Below are positions 26,587-34,379 of a DNA stretch of 59,722 bases, in pieces. Position 1 is the stretch's first letter. The number at the start of each line of letters is the position of its first letter. The stretch spans positions 1-59,722 of the forward strand of contig CANPTH010000021.1 of the NCBI GenBank assembly GCA_947576945.1. The letters are read 5' to 3'. The DNA comes from an uncultured Lachnospiraceae bacterium (GTDB lineage: Bacteria; Bacillota; Clostridia; Lachnospirales; Lachnospiraceae). The notes beneath the pieces are model-generated. The model was given only the letters and a program-made list of their open reading frames with translations. It searched no databases and was not told the origin of the DNA. The position numbers were made by a program, and so were the translations under genes.

Positions 26587-28137
26587 CTAATCTTGATCTC
26601 CGATGGAGTCTTTCACAGAAACCGTCACCTTCTTCTCATAGCAGGAGAAGATCTTCTCCAGCCTTTTTCCTGCAGGCGCTTTCGTCACCACACTCACCAC
26701 CGGCACGATCACAAGCCCGGCCAGCATACAGAAGGCGCCGGCATTGATGGGCGACTGCAGAAGCGCCGGAAAGCTCGACCGGAAAAAGATGTTCGCCAGC
26801 ATCACCACTGTGGAGAACAAAAAGCTCACCCAGCAGGCTGCCTTCGTGGTCCGCTTCCAATACAGGCCGTAAAGGAAGGGAGCCAGAAAAGCTCCGGCCA
26901 GCGCGCCCCAGCTCACACCCATGAGCTGTGCAATAAACGTGACGTTGGAACGGTACTGGATCAGCGCCAGCACTACGGAGATCGCGATAAAGACCACCAG
27001 CAGCGCCCGCATCCATTTCACCTGTTCCTTCTCATCCATCTCTTTCATAATATTACCTTTAATGAAATCCAGCGTCAAGGTAGAACTGGATGCCAAAACA
27101 AGGGAAGAAAGCGTGGACATGGAGGCCGAAAGCACCAGAATAACCACCACCGCGATCAGGATCGTCGGCAGCCCTGACAGCATCGTCGGCACCACCGAGT
27201 CATACCCGTTGGCCGCAATATCGATCTTATCGTCAAACAGCCGCCCGAAGCCGCCCAGGAAATAGCAGCCGCCCGCCACGATCGCCGCAAAAACAGTGGA
27301 GATAATCATGCCTTTGTTGATCGCACTCTCGCTTTTGATGGCATAGAACTTCTGTACCATCTGCGGCAGTCCCCAGGTGCCCAGACTGGTAAGGATTACC
27401 ACCCCCAGAAGGCCCACCGGATCCGGCCCGAAGAAGGAGTTGAACACCCCCGGCGCCGCCGACACCGACTCGTCACTGACAGCCGCCAGCGCATCAAGCG
27501 CCGCCAGAAAACCGCCCTGGCCGTTTAATACCGCCGCCACCACAGCCACGATGCCGAAGATCATAATGATACCCTGTATAAAATCGTTGATGGCGGTAGC
27601 CATATAGCCGCCGGCTATGACATAAATGCCGGTGAGCACTGCCATCACGATCACGCACACGCTGTAGTCGATATCGAAAGCCATCCCGAACAGACGGCTC
27701 AGTCCGTTATAGAGACTGGCCGTATAGGGAATCAGAAAGATAAAGATAATGGCCGAAGCCGCCAGTTTTAAAGGCTTACTCTCAAACCGTTCTCCGAAAA
27801 ACTGCGGCATGGTGGCGCTGTCTAAATGCTGTGTCATAATACGGGTACGGCGTCCTAACACCGCCCAGGCAAGCAGGGACCCGAGGAACGCGTTCCCCAG
27901 TCCCGCCCAGGTAGCGGCGATTCCGTATTTCCAGCCAAACTGCCCCGCATAACCCACGAAGACCACCGCCGAGAAATAGCTTGTCCCATAGGCAAAAGCA
28001 GTCAGCCACGGCCCCACACTCCTGCCACCCAGCACAAATCCATTCACATCGGTGGCATGTTTCCGGCAGTAAAGTCCGATTCCGATCATGACACCGAAAA
28101 AGATGATGAGCATCACTGATTTAATCGCAAGATCCAT
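26587..28137 (-). CDS. Sodium:solute symporter (SSS family)
   Basis: This 516-residue membrane protein has about 13 membrane helices and is related to PutP/PanF transporters (GGRSVGPWLTAFAYGTSYFSAVVFVGYAG near residue 37; GGYMATAINDFIQG near 180; LSASMSTLSSLVLASSS, with Na+-site serines, near 345). It probably imports an aromatic acid or amino acid for the enzymes encoded around it. Family clear, substrate inferred. Confidence 0.88.
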   Translation of the reverse strand: MDLAIKSVMLIIFFGVMIGIGLYCRKHATDVNGFVLGGRSVGPWLTAFAYGTSYFSAVVFVGYAGQFGWKYGIAATWAGLGNAFLGSLLAWAVLGRRTRIMTQHLDSATMPQFFGERFESKPLKLAASAIIFIFLIPYTASLYNGLSRLFGMAFDIDYSVCVIVMAVLTGIYVIAGGYMATAINDFIQGIIMIFGIVAVVAAVLNGQGGFLAALDALAAVSDESVSAAPGVFNSFFGPDPVGLLGVVILTSLGTWGLPQMVQKFYAIKSESAINKGMIISTVFAAIVAGGCYFLGGFGRLFDDKIDIAANGYDSVVPTMLSGLPTILIAVVVILVLSASMSTLSSLVLASSSTLTLDFIKGNIMKEMDEKEQVKWMRALLVVFIAISVVLALIQYRSNVTFIAQLMGVSWGALAGAFLAPFLYGLYWKRTTKAACWVSFLFSTVVMLANIFFRSSFPALLQSPINAGAFCMLAGLVIVPVVSVVTKAPAGKRLEKIFSCYEKKVTVSVKDSIGDQD

Positions 28138-28201
28138 TTTCTTTGTCTCCCTCCGCTTGTTACATGATTGCGCTTCCGGGATAGTTTATCCCTCTGCTTC
28201 C

Positions 28202-29839
28202 TTAATTCCTGATCTGGGCCTCCACCAGGCTGCCGTGACAGTACCGTTCCCGCAGCACCGGCTTCTCGATCTTACCCGTAGGATTCCGCGGCACCTCGTC
28301 GAAGATGATCTTCTTCGGCCGCTTATATCTGGGCAGTTCCCTGCAGAATTCCATGATCTCCTCTTCCGTACAGGAGACATCCTCCTTCAGTCCGATTACC
28401 GCCGCCGCAATCTCACCCAGTCTCGCATCCGGCAGTCCGATCACCGCCACATCCTTGATTTTATCGTTTCTGCGCAGGAAGTCTTCGATCTGCACCGGAT
28501 ACAGGTTCTCACCGCCGGAGATGATCACATCCTTCTTCCGGTCCACCAGATAGATAAAACCATCCTCATCCATACGCGCCATATCGCCTGTGTAGAGCCA
28601 GCCGTCCTTCAAAACCTCATCGGTGGCCTCAGGATTCTTATAATAACAGAGCATGACACCCGGTCCATGAACGATCAACTCACCCACATCGCCTTGGGCG
28701 CTCTCCCGGCCCTGCTCGTCTACGATCTTTGCTTCCCAGTGATACCCCGGCTTTCCGATGGCACCTACTTTATGTATGTTTTCCACGCCCAGATGCACAC
28801 AGCCAGGCCCGATGGATTCACTCAGCCCATAATTGGTATCGTACTGATGGTGCGGGAAATGCTTCTTCCAACGCTGAATCAGACTGGGCGGCACGGGCTG
28901 TGCCCCGATATGCATCAGCCGCCACTGCTCCAACAGATAATGTTCCATCTCCACCTTGCCGGAGTCGATGGCATCCAGAAGATCCTGTGCCCAGGGCACC
29001 AGCAGCCACACGATGGTACATTTCTCTTCTGTCACCGCCCGCAGGATCCACTCCGGCTTCACGCCCCGTAGAAGCACTGCCTTGCCGGCCGTGAGCAGGG
29101 AGCCGAACCAGTGCATTTTCGCCCCGGTATGATAAAGCGGCGGAATACAGAGGAACACATCCTCCTTCCGCTGCCCATGATGATTCTGTTCCGTCTCGCA
29201 GGAAGAACGCAGCGCCCTGTGATCATGCAGGATCGCCTTCGGAAACCCGGTGGTCCCGGAAGAAAAATAGATGGCCGCATAATCCGTCTCCTGAAGCGCC
29301 ACCGGCGGTGCGCTGGAAGAACAGAATCCCATCAGCTTTAAACAGTCTTCTGTATAGGAAGGCCCCTCCGAACCCGGGAAAAACATCGTCTTAATCCCCG
29401 GCAGATCCTTCGCGATCGTGTCCATACGGCTGATAAACTCCGATCCAAACACCAGCGCCTCCACATCCGCCAGCTCCAGACAGTATTTGATCTCTTCCGC
29501 CGAATAACGGAAATTCAGGGGTACGGCCACGCCGCCCGCCTTCAATATTCCAAAATAGATGGGCAGCCATTCCAGACAGTTCATCATCAGAATACCCACC
29601 TTCGTCTCCCGCTCCATGCCGCGGCTTAAGAGCAGATTTGCGAATCGGTTGGCCCGCCTGTCAAAATCCGCCCAGCTCAACTCCCGGCGGTAAGGAGCGC
29701 CGTTTTCCGCGCTCTCGATCAGACTCGCTTCCCGCCAGGTTACCGCACTGTCCCGCTCCTGGGAGGGATTCAGCTCCACCAATGCCGTATCTGAACCGTA
29801 CAGGCGCGCGTTGCGCTCCAAAAACTCCGTGATCACCAT
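28202..29839 (-). CDS. Acyl-CoA synthetase (AMP-forming)
   Basis: This 545-residue adenylate-forming ligase has the P-loop FSSGTTGFPKA, YGLSESIGPG, GWLYTGDMARMDEDGF and the catalytic lysine motif PRNPTGKIEK. It activates a carboxylic acid, probably aromatic or medium-chain, as its CoA thioester. The ATG at 29839 follows AAAGGAGG with nine-base spacing; the longer frame would start inside the ribosome binding site. It is the second acid-CoA ligase of this operon, along with paaK. The 28-bp tandem repeat lies in its leader. Confidence 0.88.
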   Translation of the reverse strand: MVITEFLERNARLYGSDTALVELNPSQERDSAVTWREASLIESAENGAPYRRELSWADFDRRANRFANLLLSRGMERETKVGILMMNCLEWLPIYFGILKAGGVAVPLNFRYSAEEIKYCLELADVEALVFGSEFISRMDTIAKDLPGIKTMFFPGSEGPSYTEDCLKLMGFCSSSAPPVALQETDYAAIYFSSGTTGFPKAILHDHRALRSSCETEQNHHGQRKEDVFLCIPPLYHTGAKMHWFGSLLTAGKAVLLRGVKPEWILRAVTEEKCTIVWLLVPWAQDLLDAIDSGKVEMEHYLLEQWRLMHIGAQPVPPSLIQRWKKHFPHHQYDTNYGLSESIGPGCVHLGVENIHKVGAIGKPGYHWEAKIVDEQGRESAQGDVGELIVHGPGVMLCYYKNPEATDEVLKDGWLYTGDMARMDEDGFIYLVDRKKDVIISGGENLYPVQIEDFLRRNDKIKDVAVIGLPDARLGEIAAAVIGLKEDVSCTEEEIMEFCRELPRYKRPKKIIFDEVPRNPTGKIEKPVLRERYCHGSLVEAQIRN

Positions 29840-29869
29840 GATAGAGTTCCTCCTTTTCATATCCCATGA

Positions 29870-30050
29870 TACATATCACTCGCTATTTACCGTTTATTAA
29901 ATATCATTCGCTACACTTCTATCATTTCATATCAGTTGCTATGCATTTATTTTTTCATATCAGTTGCTATGTATCTATTATTTCATATCAGCCGCCATTT
30001 ATCTATATACCTCATATCAATCGCAACTCATCTATCACTTCATATCGACT
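29870..30050 (-). repeat. 28-bp period tandem repeat array
   Basis: The ATATC core recurs at 29873, 29901, 29929, 29957, 29985, 30014 and 30042, giving spacings of 28, 28, 28, 28, 29 and 28 bases. On the minus strand each unit resembles GCNANTGATATGAAATNATA followed by eight less conserved bases. Two further cores with other spacing lie at 29859, next to the ribosome binding site of the ligase gene, and at 30061. The units do not keep a reading frame. No spacer diversity typical of CRISPR is seen. Confidence 0.85.
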
Positions 30051-30106
30051 AGTTAAGCCGATATCCAACGTCTGCCATTTTATGTTTCTCCTGAAGACCG
30101 TTGCGT

Positions 30107-30511
30107 CTAGAACCGAGCGATAATATAACCGTTCATCGTGGCATGTGCCACATAAGTTCCCAGTTCATCCCTCACGTCCACCGCATAGAACGCCGTAGTA
30201 TTCCCTTCTCTCAGGCAGGAGGCCTCTGCGATCAGACGGCTGCCCTTCGCCGGTGCGAGGAAAGTAATGGATACCTGCTGACTGACCGTTTTCTTTTCGG
30301 AATACCCATTAGATGCGATGGCGCAGGTAAAATCCGCCAGCGTAAAGATTGCGCCGCCCATGGGTACATTATTTTCATTCATATGTTTCTCCTCTAAAGT
30401 CAGAGAACAGACCGCCTTCCCCGGCTCTGCACAGTCTATGACAATCCCTGCAGCCTCCGTCGCAAAACGATCCTTCTTAAAACGGTTTCGAATCTCCTCC
30501 AATGCTGACAT
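30107..30511 (-). CDS. PaaI-like hotdog thioesterase
   Basis: This 134-residue hotdog-fold thioesterase carries the motif VPMGGAIFTLADFTCAIASNG, the PaaI/YdiI-type helix with the catalytic acid. It probably hydrolyses aryl- or acyl-CoA and frees CoA when later steps stall. The start at 30511 follows AAAGGGGA. It is the first gene of the aromatic operon, about 50 bases after a promoter with overlapping operator. Confidence 0.85.
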   Translation of the reverse strand: MSALEEIRNRFKKDRFATEAAGIVIDCAEPGKAVCSLTLEEKHMNENNVPMGGAIFTLADFTCAIASNGYSEKKTVSQQVSITFLAPAKGSRLIAEASCLREGNTTAFYAVDVRDELGTYVAHATMNGYIIARF

Positions 30512-30563
30512 GAACATTCCCCTTTCCTGTTATTCTTTCTGGTTCATAAAAACCGCCTTTCAC

Positions 30564-30592
30564 ACTTTAGCACTTTTAATCGCTAAAGTCAA
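30564..30592 (-). promoter_or_regulatory. Promoter with overlapping palindromic operator
   Basis: On the minus strand, TTGACT (30587-30592) and TAAAGT (30564-30569) are 17 bases apart, a good sigma-A promoter. A perfect inverted repeat, ACTTTAGC (30564-30571) and GCTAAAGT (30582-30589) with 10 bases between, covers both boxes. A repressor dimer bound here would block RNA polymerase. The regulator gene is not in the window. Confidence 0.75.
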
Positions 30593-30624
30593 GAGGGATT
30601 TGCGATTGTCCGCTTCCTGAAAAT

Positions 30625-30653
30625 CAAAAAGGAGAGCCTATACCAGACTCTCC
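30625..30653 (-). terminator. nrdG terminator with the stop codon in its loop
   Basis: GGAGAG and CTCTCC form the stem and a TTTTT tract follows on the minus strand. The nrdG stop TAG (30638-30640) lies in the loop, so the 5' arm is coding sequence. Confidence 0.75.
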
Positions 30654-31225
30654 CCAACTCTCTGCTTTGCTGTTCTTCTGTCCTGTCCAATGCTCTGAGA
30701 ACCAGCTTCACGCCATAGTACAGTCTCTCCACAGGCCAGTGATTCCTGCACCAGGATAATCCTCTGGTTCCGCGACCCCCGAAACTGCAGGCTGATGTCT
30801 TTCTGCTCCAGAATAAATTCTCCATCCACCAACACATCGATACAGGCCAGGAATTCCTTCATATCCTCCCACTGTCTACAGAAGCGTTTCAAAATATCCG
30901 TTTCAAAACAATATCCCGTATAACACCAGATATCTTTCTCCGGATATATATCTCTCACCTTTTTTAGAAAAGGCAGCAGTCTGCACCAGTTCGCATACTC
31001 CATCGGCTCCCCGCCAAGGATCGTCAATCCTGCAATATATCCCGGCTCCAAAAAGGTTAACAGCCGCTCCTCCGTCCCTTCATCAAAAGGCGCTCCGTAA
31101 TCGAAATCCCATGTCATCTCATTAAAGCATCCTGCACAGTGGTGCGTGCACCCGCTGACAAAAAGCGTCACCCGTACTCCCGGTCCGTTGGCAATATCAC
31201 AATTCCTGATCTCCGAGTAGTTCAT
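30638..31225 (-). CDS. nrdG: Anaerobic ribonucleotide reductase activating protein
   Basis: This 195-residue radical SAM enzyme installs the glycyl radical on NrdD. The cluster motif is CTHHCAGC, preceded by GPGVRVTLFVSG, and the SAM-site GGEP is present (LTILGGEPMEY). The start at 31225 overlaps the nrdD stop (ATGA), so the two are translationally coupled. Confidence 0.93.
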   Translation of the reverse strand: MNYSEIRNCDIANGPGVRVTLFVSGCTHHCAGCFNEMTWDFDYGAPFDEGTEERLLTFLEPGYIAGLTILGGEPMEYANWCRLLPFLKKVRDIYPEKDIWCYTGYCFETDILKRFCRQWEDMKEFLACIDVLVDGEFILEQKDISLQFRGSRNQRIILVQESLACGETVLWREAGSQSIGQDRRTAKQRVGESLV

Positions 31226-33384
31226 AGGTGCAGCACCCGCTCTTTGATCTCCTGCGTGCGCCCCTGATTCCAGAACTGCGTTCCGATATAACCGCAGGTA
31301 CGTCTTGCCACATTCATTTTGTTCTGGTCTGTATTTCCGCAATTAGGACATTTCCAGACAAGTTTACCGTCCTTGTCCGTGACAATCCGGATCTCCCCGT
31401 GATAATCACATTGCTGACAGTAATCACTCTTCGTGTTCAGCTCCGCATACATAATATTATCGTAAATATACTGCATTACGGAAAGGACAGCCTCCAGATT
31501 ATTCTCCATATTGGGCACTTCTACATAACTGATGGCCCCACCCGGCGACAATTCCTGGAACTGAGATTCAAATTTCAACTTATCGAAAGCATTGATCTCC
31601 TCCGTTACATGCACATGATAGCTGTTGGTAATATAGTTCCTGTCCGTCACACCCTCGATTACGCCAAAACGATTCTGCAGGCATTTCGCAAACTTATAAG
31701 TCGTTGACTCCAGCGGCGTACCATACAAACTGAAATCAATATTTGTCTCTTCCCGCCATTCTTTGCAGGCATTGTTCAGATACCGCATGACTTTAAGAGC
31801 AAATGGCGTTGCCTCCGGATCCGTATGGCTCTTCCCGGTCATATAGCGGACACACTCACACAAACCGGCATAGCCCAGCGAAATGGTAGAATAGCCGCCA
31901 TAGAGAAGCTTATCGATCTTCTCTCCCTTCTTAAGCCGTGCCAGCGCCCCGTTCTGCCAGAGAATCGGCGCCACATCAGAAGGCGTGCCTTTTAAGCGTT
32001 TGTGACGGCACATAAGAGCACGCCGGCAAAGCTCCAGCCGCTCATCCATAATCTCCCAGAACTTCTTCAGATCTTTTCCGGAAGAACAGGCCACATCCAC
32101 CAGATTCAGCGTCACCACTCCCTGATTAAACCGACCATAGAATTTCGGTTGATCATTCTCATCATGATAGACAGTCAGAAAAGACCTGCATCCCATACAG
32201 GTATAGCAGTTGCCGTCTTTCAATTTCTTCATGATCTTCTCCGAGATATAGTCCGGCACCATTCTTTTCGCGGTACATTGTGCCGCCAGCTTTGTCAGGT
32301 ACCAGTATTTTGCACCTTCCCGAACATTATCCTCCTCCAGCACATAGATCAGCTTCGGAAAAGCCGGTGTAATATAAACGCCCTTTTCATTTTTAACCCC
32401 CTGGATCCGCTGCACCAGCATCTCCTCTATGATCATCGCCAGATCGTCCCTGAGCCTGCCTGCCGGCACCTCATCAATATACATAAATACCGTAATAAAA
32501 GGCGCCTGTCCATTGGTGGTCATCAAGGTGATAACCTGATACTGTATGATCTGTACGCCTCGTTTGATCTCGTCTCTCACCCGGCTCTCTGCGATCTGAT
32601 TGACCTGTTCTTCAGAGACCGCAATTCCGGCTTCCTCCATCTCTCTTCTGACTTCGCGGCGAAATTTCTCGCGGCTCACCTGCACAAAAGGCGCCAGATG
32701 GGAAAGCGAAATGCTCTGTCCCCCATACTGACAGCTGGCAATCTGGGCGATACTCTGCGTGGCCACATTACAGGCCGTGGAAAAGCTCTTAGGCGTATCT
32801 ATCATGGTCTCGCTGACCACCGTACCGTTCTGCAGCATATCCTCCAGATTAACGAGACAGCAATTATGCATATGCTGGGCAAAATAATCTGCGTCATGAA
32901 AATGGATGATCCCTTTCTCATGAGCCTCCACGATATCCGGCGGCAGCAGAAAACGTCTCGTAATATCCTTGCTCACCTCTCCTGCCATATAGTCCCGCTG
33001 CACACTGTTGACCGTCGGATTTTTATTGGAATTTTCCTGTTTCACTTCCTCATTGTTACACTCCAGCAGACTTAAGATCTGTTCGTCCGTGGAGTTTGAT
33101 TTCCTGACAAGCGCTCTTTTATATCGATAAGTAATATAATTCCTGGCCATTGTGTAAGCGCGGTATTTCATCAACTGATTCTCTACCATATCCTGAATCT
33201 CTTCCACGCTGGGAGAACGCTTCATGTCCTCGCAGTTTGCAGCCACCACCTCGGCAATCTCATCGATCTCTTTCTCTGTCAGCTTCTCCTCTGTCTTTAC
33301 ACTGTTATTCGCCTTACAGATCGCCGCTATGATCTTCTCCAAGTCAAATGCCACTTCTGCGCCGCTTCTCTTAATGATCTTCAT
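31222..33384 (-). CDS. nrdD: Anaerobic (class III) ribonucleoside-triphosphate reductase
   Basis: This 720-residue enzyme reduces NTPs to dNTPs without oxygen. An N-terminal ATP-cone (residues 1-95, MKIIKRSGAEVAFDLEKI) provides allosteric control. The catalytic domain follows, then a zinc site (CQQCDYHG and CPNCGN) and the glycyl radical loop RRTCGYIGT near the C-terminus. Two NrdR boxes sit over its promoter. Confidence 0.96.
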   Translation of the reverse strand: MKIIKRSGAEVAFDLEKIIAAICKANNSVKTEEKLTEKEIDEIAEVVAANCEDMKRSPSVEEIQDMVENQLMKYRAYTMARNYITYRYKRALVRKSNSTDEQILSLLECNNEEVKQENSNKNPTVNSVQRDYMAGEVSKDITRRFLLPPDIVEAHEKGIIHFHDADYFAQHMHNCCLVNLEDMLQNGTVVSETMIDTPKSFSTACNVATQSIAQIASCQYGGQSISLSHLAPFVQVSREKFRREVRREMEEAGIAVSEEQVNQIAESRVRDEIKRGVQIIQYQVITLMTTNGQAPFITVFMYIDEVPAGRLRDDLAMIIEEMLVQRIQGVKNEKGVYITPAFPKLIYVLEEDNVREGAKYWYLTKLAAQCTAKRMVPDYISEKIMKKLKDGNCYTCMGCRSFLTVYHDENDQPKFYGRFNQGVVTLNLVDVACSSGKDLKKFWEIMDERLELCRRALMCRHKRLKGTPSDVAPILWQNGALARLKKGEKIDKLLYGGYSTISLGYAGLCECVRYMTGKSHTDPEATPFALKVMRYLNNACKEWREETNIDFSLYGTPLESTTYKFAKCLQNRFGVIEGVTDRNYITNSYHVHVTEEINAFDKLKFESQFQELSPGGAISYVEVPNMENNLEAVLSVMQYIYDNIMYAELNTKSDYCQQCDYHGEIRIVTDKDGKLVWKCPNCGNTDQNKMNVARRTCGYIGTQFWNQGRTQEIKERVLHL

Positions 33385-33445
33385 TTACGAAACCCCACCC
33401 ATTTTCCTTTCCATCACTGCAGCTGTATAAGCCACATGATATATA

Positions 33446-33492
33446 ACACAAAATATATGGCACAAACGCATTGCGCATACTATATATTGTAT
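33446..33492. promoter_or_regulatory. Pair of NrdR boxes
   Basis: ACACAAAATATATGGC (33446-33461) and ATACTATATATTGTAT (33477-33492) match the NrdR consensus ACACWATATWTWGTGT at about 12 and 14 of 16 positions. Their starts are 31 bases apart, three helical turns, as known for functional pairs. The second overlaps the -10 box of nrdD. Confidence 0.85.
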
Positions 33493-33513
33493 CATTGTTT
33501 TCTATGCTGTCAA
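33486..33513 (-). promoter_or_regulatory. nrdDG promoter
   Basis: TTGACA (33508-33513) and TACAAT (33486-33491) are separated by 16 bases on the minus strand. The -10 region lies inside the downstream NrdR box, which explains repression by steric block. Confidence 0.75.
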
Positions 33514-33601
33514 GGTATTGTATGCTGTTTTATCAATTTTATATATGACCTGAAACAATTCAACCTGGCAATCCATTAACCGACGCAATCTTCCTGCCTT
33601 A

Positions 33602-33967
33602 TTAACAATGCCCCAGCCTGTCCCGACGGTCAAATCCGATCCTGACCGCTTCCGCTCTCTCTTCCAGATATGCCAGCACTTCCCTGGCATTGACTTCCCG
33701 CTCCATCCGCAATTTATGAAGCCCGCCATCCGCAGCCTTCAACATTAAATAAAATTCTTTCAGTAGAAATTCTCCACTCTCACCACTTTCTTCCCGCAGA
33801 TATGCCTGCCGCAGTTCTCCGTAAGATATATACCTGATCCTGATAAAATAGCGATAGAACAGATGAACCTCCCCCAATCTGACTTCACCCAGACGTTTGG
33901 CCGATTTATATTCCTGTTTTAAATTTTCCTGCTCTTCCTGAATCTGCCCCAGACATACGTATTTCAT
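33602..33967 (-). CDS. Uncharacterised 121-residue protein
   Basis: This is a small soluble protein, basic in parts, with a central motif YFIRIRYISYGELRQAYLREE and FYLMLKAADGGLHKLRM, suggestive of a beta-sheet domain such as a PH-like fold, then a helical tail. ATG at 33967 follows AGGAAATGAT. It lies between the tRNA-Thr terminator and the nrdD promoter and has no operon partner. I do not recognise a function. Confidence 0.6.
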   Translation of the reverse strand: MKYVCLGQIQEEQENLKQEYKSAKRLGEVRLGEVHLFYRYFIRIRYISYGELRQAYLREESGESGEFLLKEFYLMLKAADGGLHKLRMEREVNAREVLAYLEERAEAVRIGFDRRDRLGHC

Positions 33968-34021
33968 ATCATTTCCTATTCCTGTCAAATCTGCTTCCCA
34001 TTCCCCTGGGTACCTTTTTAT

Positions 34022-34066
34022 AAAGAAAAAGACAGCTCCTTACTTTTACATAAGTGCTGTCTCTTT
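34022..34066 (-). terminator. Terminator after tRNA-Thr
   Basis: GACAGC (34031-34036) pairs with GCTGTC (34056-34061), with an inner CTTA/TAAG stem, and the minus strand continues TTTTTCTTT. It begins two bases after the end of the tRNA, so the tRNA is a single-gene unit. Confidence 0.8.
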
Positions 34067-34068
34067 AA

Positions 34069-34140
34069 GCTGGAAAAGGGACTTGAACCCTCGACCTACT
34101 GATTACGAATCAGTTGCGCTACCGACTGCGCTATTCCAGC
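34069..34140 (-). tRNA. tRNA-Thr (anticodon CGT)
   Basis: On the minus strand, 72 bases fold as a full cloverleaf: acceptor GCTGGAA/TTCCAGC, D-arm GCGC/GCGC, anticodon stem ACTGA/TCAGT with loop TTCGTAA, and T-arm GAGGG/CCCTT with TTCAAGT. The anticodon CGT reads ACG. No CCA is encoded; GCTTAAAG follows directly. Confidence 0.95.
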
Positions 34141-34160
34141 GTACTCCTGCAACAAAAACT

Positions 34161-34189
34161 ATTATACTGGCTTATCGCCTTTTTTGCAA
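34161..34189 (-). promoter_or_regulatory. tRNA-Thr promoter
   Basis: TTGCAA (34184-34189) and TATAAT (34161-34166) are separated by 17 bases on the minus strand, about 20 bases before the tRNA. This is a near-consensus sigma-A promoter. Confidence 0.8.
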
Positions 34190-34324
34190 GATAAATTTTA
34201 ATTATTTTTGCAAATCCTGTAACATTTCAGCTTACAGCTCTCCAATCAGGGAACCTGTTCATTCCATACCATCTGAAACGAAGGAGAACTTCCCGGTTCC
34301 AATAATTCTTCCATAACCCTCTGT

Positions 34325-34350
34325 TGGCAAGGGGTATATACCCCTTGCCA
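34325..34350 (-). other. Perfect 26-base palindrome downstream of pckA
   Basis: TGGCAAGGGGTA followed by its near-contiguous complement makes a fully self-complementary 26-base sequence, about 30 bases after the pckA stop. No T-run follows on either strand, so it is an RNA-end hairpin or weak terminator rather than a canonical one. Confidence 0.55.
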
Positions 34351-34379
34351 TCAAAGTCACTGCAAATATATATCACTGA

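Noticed and set aside
29870..30050. CRISPR array
   Set aside because: The units are contiguous degenerate repeats of 28 bases without unique spacers, and no cas genes are near.
30638..31342. Longer nrdG starting at 31342
   Set aside because: The extension overlaps 120 bases of nrdD and lacks family similarity; the ATG at 31225 overlaps the nrdD stop and fits NrdG length.
34141..34379. Further tRNA genes next to tRNA-Thr
   Set aside because: No other cloverleaf was found; the stretch holds the tRNA promoter and the pckA-side palindrome only.
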